This document shows positions 1-5,414 of a stretch of DNA of 6,681 bases, one piece after another (position 1 is the first letter of the stretch; each line of letters starts with the position of its first letter). Location of the stretch: NCBI GenBank assembly GCA_002293615.1, contig DBDN01000043.1, positions 8,394 through 15,074 on the forward strand. Direction: 5' to 3'. Source of the DNA: Betaproteobacteria bacterium UBA931 (lineage in GTDB: Bacteria; Pseudomonadota; Gammaproteobacteria; Burkholderiales; Casimicrobiaceae). The translations under genes were made by a program, and so were the position numbers. Under the pieces are notes generated by a model that had not been told where the DNA came from, searched no databases, and saw only the letters and a program-made list of their open reading frames with translations.

Positions 1-141
1 CTCACTTTGTCTCCAAAAATAGACTTTATTGACAACCCGGCACAACCCCATTGATGCAATAAGGGCAATTCGCTTCGCTCTTTTTCATACTGTAGCGATC
101 CGCAAATCAGCAATAACATGTTTATTTAAATGGAACGCTCG

Positions 142-190
142 CCTCAATCTTCCGGCAGCCCAAGAATCCGCCGATCCCGAGAAATTGAGG
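142..190 (-). terminator. Weak hairpin just after mgtE, possible terminator
   Basis: Arms CCTCAAT (142-148) and ATTGAGG (184-190) are perfectly complementary. They can be extended inwards by three pairs if one G is bulged. A small CGGC/GCCG stem lies inside the loop. The hairpin begins nine bases after the mgtE stop codon, where a transcript end would be expected. The loop is large and no T-run follows on the minus strand, so it is not a textbook intrinsic terminator; it could instead protect an RNA 3' end or be chance. I see no gene or other clear signal in the remaining bases 1-199. Confidence 0.25.
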
Positions 191-199
191 CATACGCCG

Positions 200-1678
200 C
201 TATATCAGAAACAATGTTGCCAGCCCAAGAAAAATAAAGAAACCGCCGGAATCGGTCACCGCGGTAATTAATACCGAAGAACCAAGCGCCGGATCCCGCC
301 CCAAACGCGCCATAATCAACGGAATCAATACCCCCATCAACGCGGCAAGCAGCAAGGTCAACGCCATGGCAATCATCATGACGACACCAAGCGCCGCATC
401 CTGGTAAAGCAGATACGCTATAAGCCCCATGACGCTTCCCCAGACAACGCCGTTAATCAGATTGACTGATAACTCTTTTCGTAATAGTTGCCGGGCATTT
501 GCCGATGAGATTTGACCCAGTGCCATGGAACGCACGATCATGGTAATAGTTTGGTTTCCAGAATTGCCGCCAATGCCGGCAACAATCGGCATCAATGCCG
601 CCAACGCCACCAATTGCACGATGGTATGCTCAAACAACCCAATGACGCGCGACGCAACAAATGCCGTCATCAAATTAACCGCCAACCAAGCCCAGCGATT
701 TTGAAATGATTTCCATACCGGCGCAAAAACATCTTCTTCTTCACGTAAACCCGCTTGCGCCAACACTTCTTCTTCGGCGCGTTCTTTGATGAAGTCAAGA
801 ATTTCGTCCACCGTTACCCGACCGACCAATTTTCCGTTGGTATCAACTACCGGCGCCGAAACCAGATCGTAGCGTTCAAACGCGTTTGCGGCATCGCGGG
901 CATTTTCGTGCTGTCGCAAAATAATAGGTGGCGGCTGCATGACATCACCGACCCGCTTATTCTCGTCGTTCACCAACAACACATGAATCGGTAAAACGCC
1001 GAGCAATGCCTCCTCACGATCAACCACGAAAAGCTGGTCTGTTTGCGTGGGCAACGCGTCGAAACGGCGAAGATAACGGAATACCGTTTCCAACGATACA
1101 TCGCCACGAATCTGGATATCCTCGAAATCCATGAGCGCGCCGACCATATCCTCGTCGAAAGACATCGCCGTACGCAACTCTTCGCGTTCTTCCATCGGCA
1201 GCCCTTGAAAGAGGTCGTCAATAACCTCCTGTGGCAAATCAGGCGCTAACGCCGCAATTTCATCAGTCGGCAGAGATTCCGTCGCCGCCACCAGCTCCTC
1301 GGTGTCCATCGTCGAAATCAGCGATTCGCGAACAGCGTCCGATACCTCGACAAGAATTTCACCATCCTGATCGCTATGTACCAGATCCCAAAGATAAAGA
1401 CGCTCATCGATCGGCAGCGCTTCAAGGATGTACGCGATATCCGCCGAATGCAAACGATTCAGATAGTTATGTAAATTATTCAGTCCTTGCTCAATCGTGG
1501 CGCTTTTCAGCAATGACGACTGTTGTTCGGTCAGCCCCTCTTCCTCGAGCTGCTCTCGCGCCAGCCCTTCAACCAGGCGCTGGCGACGCAACAGCGACGT
1601 CACTTCCACCAGAGCGTCATGGATCCGCTCCGGTGTTTCCGTTTTTTTTACTGTGTTTTGCTCGGTCGTGCTTGTCAT
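200..1678 (-). CDS. mgtE: Magnesium transporter MgtE
   Basis: This 492-residue protein is an inner-membrane Mg2+ channel/transporter of the MgtE family, which imports Mg2+ and is gated by Mg2+ bound to its cytosolic domains. The order of parts is the family order. There is a helical, acidic N-terminal MgtE_N region (about 50-175), then two CBS domains (about 180-300, including LVGRVTVDEILDF at 284-296), a connecting helix, and about five membrane segments from residue 328 to the end. The family signature GIGGNSGNQ is at 368-376. The last segment carries TDSGGFFIFLGLA (475-487), whose Asp476 aligns with the pore aspartate (Asp432) of Thermus MgtE. It is about 40 residues longer than the Thermus protein, mostly at the N terminus. 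The ATG at 1678 is the only ATG before the conserved core, but it has no clear Shine-Dalgarno sequence. The gene lies 110 bases after pitA on the same strand. No Mg2+ riboswitch fits in that gap. Confidence 0.97.
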   Translation of the reverse strand: MTSTTEQNTVKKTETPERIHDALVEVTSLLRRQRLVEGLAREQLEEEGLTEQQSSLLKSATIEQGLNNLHNYLNRLHSADIAYILEALPIDERLYLWDLVHSDQDGEILVEVSDAVRESLISTMDTEELVAATESLPTDEIAALAPDLPQEVIDDLFQGLPMEEREELRTAMSFDEDMVGALMDFEDIQIRGDVSLETVFRYLRRFDALPTQTDQLFVVDREEALLGVLPIHVLLVNDENKRVGDVMQPPPIILRQHENARDAANAFERYDLVSAPVVDTNGKLVGRVTVDEILDFIKERAEEEVLAQAGLREEEDVFAPVWKSFQNRWAWLAVNLMTAFVASRVIGLFEHTIVQLVALAALMPIVAGIGGNSGNQTITMIVRSMALGQISSANARQLLRKELSVNLINGVVWGSVMGLIAYLLYQDAALGVVMMIAMALTLLLAALMGVLIPLIMARLGRDPALGSSVLITAVTDSGGFFIFLGLATLFLI

Positions 1679-1684
1679 CGGGCG

Positions 1685-1713
1685 AGTATAACTTTATTGT
1701 TTGGAGAGACCAA
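1685..1713 (-). promoter_or_regulatory. Candidate sigma-70 promoter abutting the mgtE start
   Basis: On the minus strand a TATACT -10 element (1685-1690, five of six consensus bases) lies 17 bases after a weak -35, TTGGTC (1708-1713, three of six). Only six bases separate the -10 from the ATG of mgtE at 1678, so transcription would begin at or next to the start codon. The small inverted repeat TTTGG/CCAAA (1700-1704 and 1710-1714) overlaps the -35. If the promoter is real, mgtE would have a leaderless or nearly leaderless mRNA in addition to any readthrough from pitA. The poor -35 keeps confidence low. Confidence 0.33.
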
Positions 1714-1788
1714 AATTTTTACTGCTTTGATAATAAACAGGAAACGTTTGCCCAATCGAGTGGTTATTGATAATGCGCCTTCAAAAAA

Positions 1789-3255
1789 CTAAATGAGCCA
1801 CGAAGCCAGCCAGAATAACCCCGCCGACAACGCCATGGAAACAGGCAACGTCAACACCCACGCAAGCAAAATGCCAAAAACAGTACCGCGTTGCAATCCG
1901 CTGCCATTTGCCATCATCGTTCCGGCAACCCCGGAAGACAATACATGCGTTGTCGAAACAGGCAGGCTGAAAATATTTGCAACGCCAATAGCGGCAGTCG
2001 CCGTAATCTGGGCGCTCATTCCTTGGGCATAGGTCATGCCTTGCTTACCGATTTTTTCGCCAACCGTAAACACCACCCGCCGCCAGCCAACCATCGTACC
2101 AATCCCTAACGCCAGCGCCACCGCAACAATGACCCATAACGGCGCGTATTCTGTCGTTGCCGTCAGGTCACGACGCAGCCGATTTAAATCCGATTTTTCT
2201 CCTGCCGATAATGCCGCCAGTTTGGCAACTTTTTTCGTCGTATCGTCCAGGCAAAGTATGTAGCGACGTACCTGAATGCGTTTTTCCCCGGCCAAGTCGC
2301 CGTAATACGTCACGCTGCCCAAGTTTTCCTGTAAGGTTTTGATAATCGACCTGGTCTGCCGGGGATCACAGCGAAGCCGTTGCGGTTCATCCTGCCGACT
2401 TTCCCCGGATACAAGCATCCCGTCAAGAAGCTCGCCGTGTTGTTGATAAAACCGATCAAGCTGCGCGACAGCACTTCGCGTACGCTCGATCTGATAAGCC
2501 GTACTGTCCAGATCGACGACAAATTTGGCCGGCACAATACTGATTAAAACCAGCATGATCAAGCCAATACCCTTTTGCCCATCGTTGGAGCCATGCACAA
2601 AGCTTACCGTCATCGCGGATAAAACCAAAACCAAGCGATTCCAAAACGGCGGATGTTTTTTTTCATCCAGTTCGCGACGCGTTTCCGGCGTTTTATGCAT
2701 TTTCGACAACGGCCACACTTTTTTCAGCGCCAACAATATTAAAGCCGCAACCAGAAAACCGGCGATTGGCGAAAAGACCAGCGACAACGCAATATCGATC
2801 GCTTTCTGCCAGTTAACCCCTTGTTTCAGCGATACATCTGTCAACAGTGCGTTGGCGATGCCCACACCGAGGATAGAGCCGATCAGTGTATGAGAGCTTG
2901 AGGCCGGCAAACCGAGATACCAAGTGCTAAGATTCCAGATGATCGCCGCAGCCAATAACGAAAACACCATCACCAGCCCATGGCTGGTGCTCACGTTCAT
3001 CAATAACTCTACCGGTAACAAATGAACGATAGCGTAAGCAACACCGACCCCACCAAGCAGAACACCCAAAAAATTGAAAATGCCGGAGAGCATCACCGCC
3101 TGATAAGGAGACATGGCCTTGGTGTAAATAACCGTGGCAACGGCGTTAGCGGTATCATGAAAGCCATTGATGAATTCAAAGGCAAGAACGAAAGTCAGCG
3201 CCAGTATCAGGCCAGCACCAACCCAAACATCAAGGCCGCTAAAAAGCTCAAACAT
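1789..3255 (-). CDS. pitA: Low-affinity inorganic phosphate transporter PitA
   Basis: This 488-residue integral membrane protein is a PiT/PHO4-family symporter. In E. coli, PitA imports phosphate as a neutral divalent metal-phosphate complex together with H+. The family motifs are all present: GFHDTANAVATVIYT (31-45), GLPASSSHTLIG (115-126), SFVHGSNDGQKGIGL (218-232) and LPVSTTHVLSSGVAGTM (431-447). Hydrophobic membrane segments flank a long hydrophilic middle region (about 245-370), as in E. coli PitA, which it resembles along its length. I chose the ATG at 3255 because it gives MFELFSGLDV, matching the short E. coli N terminus. The frame stays open upstream (another ATG at 3318 and further codons to 3414), but those residues do not look like a Pit N terminus. 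No strong Shine-Dalgarno precedes either ATG. mgtE follows 110 bases downstream on the same strand. The partner often seen with Pit genes, a PhoU-like DUF47 protein, is absent here. Confidence 0.95.
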   Translation of the reverse strand: MFELFSGLDVWVGAGLILALTFVLAFEFINGFHDTANAVATVIYTKAMSPYQAVMLSGIFNFLGVLLGGVGVAYAIVHLLPVELLMNVSTSHGLVMVFSLLAAAIIWNLSTWYLGLPASSSHTLIGSILGVGIANALLTDVSLKQGVNWQKAIDIALSLVFSPIAGFLVAALILLALKKVWPLSKMHKTPETRRELDEKKHPPFWNRLVLVLSAMTVSFVHGSNDGQKGIGLIMLVLISIVPAKFVVDLDSTAYQIERTRSAVAQLDRFYQQHGELLDGMLVSGESRQDEPQRLRCDPRQTRSIIKTLQENLGSVTYYGDLAGEKRIQVRRYILCLDDTTKKVAKLAALSAGEKSDLNRLRRDLTATTEYAPLWVIVAVALALGIGTMVGWRRVVFTVGEKIGKQGMTYAQGMSAQITATAAIGVANIFSLPVSTTHVLSSGVAGTMMANGSGLQRGTVFGILLAWVLTLPVSMALSAGLFWLASWLI

Positions 3256-3328
3256 ACAACAAACCGCGGAATGCGGCGCGGGAGAAAGGAACGAAGAATT
3301 GTACTTGATTCCACTCATCCCCGCTGTT

Positions 3329-3780
3329 TTAATTAAATGTCTTTTTGGGAGGCAGAAAAACGTTTCTGTTTCTGTTACCCCCTTCGAGAAGATATGAATT
3401 GTCGCCCAAACCATGCCGTGACATGAGCGCGTGGCACATTATGATCAGAAGAACACTTTCTTTTATTGTGACCCGCAATACCGAAAGACGACCAACTACA
3501 ATGTCCCGCTTGGCTACCCGCGATAAATCCGGCCCAATTTCAATTTCATTTAGTCGCGCAAGAAAGGGCTTGTTGTCAACCGATGATTGCCCCGGCACCA
3601 GGCTTGCTTTAATAGCCTCAAAAATTTAGGGGACGCAATCAAATACGCGGCAACCTGTGGTGCGGCGACAACAAAATCAAAAACTGGCCGAAATGTATGG
3701 CGTCCGGTATGGATTTGCCGAACCAATCCCACAATAGCTTTTTCCAGAAGCGAATTGGCCATCTCTTCGGGATAATGCAT
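3329..3780 (-). pseudogene. Possible small gene broken by a frameshift (doubtful)
   Basis: Two minus-strand reading frames overlap here. The first starts at an ATG at 3780 (MHYPEEMANSLLEKAIVGLV) and ends at 3550. The second becomes open just after a stop at 3626-3628 and ends at 3329. They meet at a five-T run (3620-3624). One additional T there would join them into a single frame of 150 codons, reading ASPKFFEAIKASLV across the joint. This could be a decayed gene, a sequencing indel, or chance overlap of two noncoding frames. I do not recognise the product. There is no strong ribosome binding site, and the C-terminal end is low-complexity and runs into the pitA leader. It is listed only because it is the best candidate for a gene in this gap. 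Confidence 0.18.
3353..3368. repeat. Short palindrome upstream of pitA, possible operator
   Basis: CAGAAA (3353-3358) and TTTCTG (3363-3368) form perfect six-base arms around AACG. The centre lies roughly 105 bases upstream of the pitA ATG. Dyads of this size are common protein-binding sites, but such a short one can also arise by chance in A/T-rich DNA. It does not resemble a Pho box (direct repeats of CTGTCAT). Confidence 0.2.
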
Positions 3781-3842
3781 CGCTTTTCTTATTGGCACGA
3801 AATAAAGTAAAACCCTACTGAAAAGCTGGCTGCCTTAGCCCT

Positions 3843-3869
3843 AAAAACCAGGAGATTGGATCCATCCCT
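3843..3869 (-). terminator. Candidate terminator for the tRNA-Cys transcript
   Basis: Read on the minus strand, AGGGAT (3864-3869) pairs with ATC-T-CCT (3850-3856, one bulged base) around a seven-base loop. GG and then a five-T run (3843-3847) follow. A six-pair stem with T-run is the form of an intrinsic terminator, though the stem is short and bulged. It lies about 80-110 bases past the tRNA 3' end, with no other gene between, so it most likely ends the tRNA transcript if it works. Confidence 0.35.
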
Positions 3870-3950
3870 CAGGCGACTTTAGACTTTAACGACTCTGCCG
3901 CAGAGCGCTTCGTCGGTAATTTACTCTACTTGTATAACTCTTTGATTTTT

Positions 3951-4024
3951 TGGAGGCGGAGGTCGGAATCGAACCGGCGTAGACGGCTTTGCAGGCCGCT
4001 GCATGACCACTCTGCCACCCCGCC
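3951..4024 (-). tRNA. tRNA-Cys(GCA)
   Basis: The 74-base gene folds as a cloverleaf. A seven-pair acceptor stem (GGCGGGG with CTCCGCC, one G-U pair) encloses a three-pair D stem and an anticodon arm with loop CTGCAAA (anticodon GCA, cysteine). The TTCGATT T-loop, discriminator T (U73, as in E. coli tRNA-Cys) and a genome-encoded CCA complete it. The T stem (GCCGG with CCGAC) has one C-A mismatch at its second pair; all other arms pair well. It stands alone, 115 bases after cca, with its own predicted promoter at 4075-4103 and a possible terminator at 3843-3869. Its 3' end faces the region without confident genes, the side on which elements that integrate in tRNA genes would sit, but no integrase is present. 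Confidence 0.97.
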
Positions 4025-4031
4025 CGGGGAA

Positions 4032-4048
4032 AATCACCCATGGTGATT
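4032..4048 (-). other. Small hairpin in the tRNA-Cys 5' leader
   Basis: AATCACC and GGTGATT form a perfect seven-pair stem with a three-base loop. On the minus strand the stem runs straight into TTCCCC, ending seven bases before the tRNA 5' end. If transcription starts near 4068, the hairpin would sit in the pre-tRNA leader beside the RNase P cut site. Alternatively it could be a weak attenuating or terminating structure for transcription arriving from cca, though the T-run is only four bases, two of them in the stem. Confidence 0.35.
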
Positions 4049-4074
4049 GTTTGTCATGAAGCAAGAAGGGGCTG

Positions 4075-4103
4075 ATTATGTACCAGCCCGGCGCGATTGG
4101 CAA
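4075..4103 (-). promoter_or_regulatory. Sigma-70 promoter of tRNA-Cys
   Basis: On the minus strand TTGCCA (-35, 4098-4103) and CATAAT (-10, 4075-4080) each match consensus at five of six positions, with an ideal 17-base spacer. The start point would fall near 4068, giving a leader of about 44 bases. The bases after the -10 (CAGCCCC) are G+C-rich, the discriminator type known from stable-RNA promoters under stringent control. The promoter lies in the gap after the cca stop, so the tRNA need not depend on the slt-cca transcript. Confidence 0.6.
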
Positions 4104-4139
4104 GCCGCTTTTCTGCTTGAGAATACCTATACGATTGAA

Positions 4140-5414
4140 CTACGATGATGCGCGCCACCGCGCGATAAAAGCGCATAATATTTCACATTGCTTTTCCTGA
4201 ATCATTACCGGCAGATTTTTTTTGTCCGTTGTCATTTGCGCGATTTTTGTCATATCAATTTGTTTTAATGCGTCAAGCGCGGCGTTCAGATAATCGCCGT
4301 GCTGATCGGGAGCGCGTTTTAAAACGCCACCCGGCACGCGCGAATGCCGATCGGCATAAGACGCATCCGCCAGCCAGCGCAAATGAAAGGGGCGACGTAT
4401 CGCATCGCAGCCGCGCAATAACGCCAGCAGCGCATTTTCATCAAGATCAAATACACGCAATACATCACCGTGCCAGCGCGTTACTACCAGCGCGGCATCA
4501 GCGCACTGCCTAGGCGCTTTGAGCCGCATCGACAACGCGCGAGCCAGCGTCACACCGCGCGCCTCATGCCCCTTATGGCCGGGTAGAAGCGCGGCTGGCG
4601 TCTCGGCCTTGCCCAAGTCGTGGCATAACAACGCATAACGTACCGGCAACGAAAACTCAAAACGCGCCGCAGCGTCGAGCGCCTCCTCCGTATGAACCCC
4701 CGCGTCAATTTCGGGATGATATTCGGGCCTCTGCGGCACGCCGTACAACTTGTCCACTTCGGGCATGATATGCGCCAATGCGCCGCACGCACGCAATATC
4801 TGTAAAAAACGCGACGGTTGTGCGCACATCAGCGCCCGCTCGGTTTCCTGCCAAATACGTTCCGCCGCCAACGTTTCCAGCTCACGCGCCGCAACGATAT
4901 CGCGCATCAGCGCCAGCGTTTCATCGGCTACGCCGAAACCGAAACGCGCGGCAAAACGAGCAACACGCAACACCCGCAACGGATCTTCGGCAAATGCCGG
5001 AGAAACGTGACGCAAAATTCTTGCGCTAAGATCGTCGCGGCCGCGAAACGGATCGATCAAATTGCCGCTCCCATCACGCGCCATTGCGTTTACGGTCAGA
5101 TCGCGGCGACGCAAATCATCTTCGAGCGTGACATCGGGCGCCGTGTGAAAAATAAAGCCATGGTAGCCGCGTCCCGATTTGCGCTCGGTACGCGCCAATG
5201 CGTATTCTTCGTGCGTACGCGGATGAAGAAAGACCGGAAAGTCTCTGCCGACCGGCAAGAAACCTGCCCGGAGCATCATTTCCGGCGTCGCGCCGACCAC
5301 GACATAATCATGATCGGTCACCGGCGCGCCAAGCAATGCGTCGCGCACCGCGCCGCCGACTTCGTAAACCCGTACGCTTTCAGGAAGAGAAATAGGAGAG
5401 AAATTTTGCTTCAT
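4140..5414 (-). CDS. cca: Multifunctional CCA protein (tRNA nucleotidyltransferase, HD type)
   Basis: This 424-residue cytosolic enzyme adds or repairs the 3'-terminal CCA of tRNAs from CTP and ATP without a nucleic acid template. It is a class II nucleotidyltransferase. GGAVRDALLG is at 20-29 and the metal-binding DxD is Asp34-His-Asp36 in DHDYVVVGA. RRRDLTVNA (102-110) and the tRNA-binding-family segment EDPLRVLRVARFAARFGF (143-160) follow. The nucleotide-selecting motif region lies around 185-195 (ERIWQETERAL). An HD phosphohydrolase domain follows, with HDLGK at 265-269; in E. coli this domain gives 2',3'-cyclic phosphodiesterase, 2'-nucleotidase and phosphatase activity. Length fits the HD-containing bacterial group. 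The N terminus is about 15 residues longer than E. coli Cca, but no start codon lies between 5414 and the conserved core. The ATG overlaps the slt stop as ATGA, suggesting translational coupling. The C-terminal 40 residues diverge from E. coli. Confidence 0.97.
   Translation of the reverse strand: MKQNFSPISLPESVRVYEVGGAVRDALLGAPVTDHDYVVVGATPEMMLRAGFLPVGRDFPVFLHPRTHEEYALARTERKSGRGYHGFIFHTAPDVTLEDDLRRRDLTVNAMARDGSGNLIDPFRGRDDLSARILRHVSPAFAEDPLRVLRVARFAARFGFGVADETLALMRDIVAARELETLAAERIWQETERALMCAQPSRFLQILRACGALAHIMPEVDKLYGVPQRPEYHPEIDAGVHTEEALDAAARFEFSLPVRYALLCHDLGKAETPAALLPGHKGHEARGVTLARALSMRLKAPRQCADAALVVTRWHGDVLRVFDLDENALLALLRGCDAIRRPFHLRWLADASYADRHSRVPGGVLKRAPDQHGDYLNAALDALKQIDMTKIAQMTTDKKNLPVMIQEKQCEILCAFIARWRASS

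Larger units (their letters stand above)
3256..3950. other. Intergenic region between tRNA-Cys and pitA, no confident gene
   Basis: About 695 bases separate the tRNA-Cys 3' end from the pitA start. Several ORFs of 60-95 codons overlap on both strands, but none has a convincing start site, a recognisable domain or clear membrane or signal features. The items I can point to are a possible terminator at 3843-3869, a possible frameshifted ORF at 3329-3780, a 16-base palindrome at 3353-3368, and a tandem GTTTCT hexamer (about 2.5 copies) at 3362-3376 on the plus strand. No convincing pitA promoter was found. TACAAT, five of six -10 bases, lies on the minus strand about 50 bases before the ATG but has no matching -35. 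Confidence 0.6.

Noticed and set aside
31..48. Direct repeat ACAACCC near the left edge (32-38 and 42-48)
   Set aside because: Only two seven-base copies in short spacer, with no further copies or context; chance is sufficient.
29..57. Perfect TTGACA -35 on the plus strand near the left edge
   Set aside because: No acceptable -10 lies 16-19 bases downstream, and no plus-strand gene begins in this part of the window.
1231..1770. A 179-codon plus-strand ORF opposite the 5' half of mgtE
   Set aside because: Antisense to the conserved MgtE N domain, Pro/Ser/Arg-rich, with no recognisable domain.
1679..1788. Mg2+ riboswitch (M-box or mgtA-type leader) before mgtE
   Set aside because: The 110-base gap is too short for an M-box and shows no strong nested stems.
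3256..3414. N-terminal extension of PitA to 3414 or to the ATG at 3318
   Set aside because: The added residues do not resemble a Pit N terminus, and the ATG at 3255 gives the length and first residues expected from E. coli PitA. Neither upstream start has a properly spaced ribosome binding site.
3893..3905. CTCTGC-C-GCAGAG palindrome downstream of tRNA-Cys as a terminator
   Set aside because: The stem is only five or six pairs and no T-run follows on the minus strand; the structure at 3843-3869 is a better candidate.
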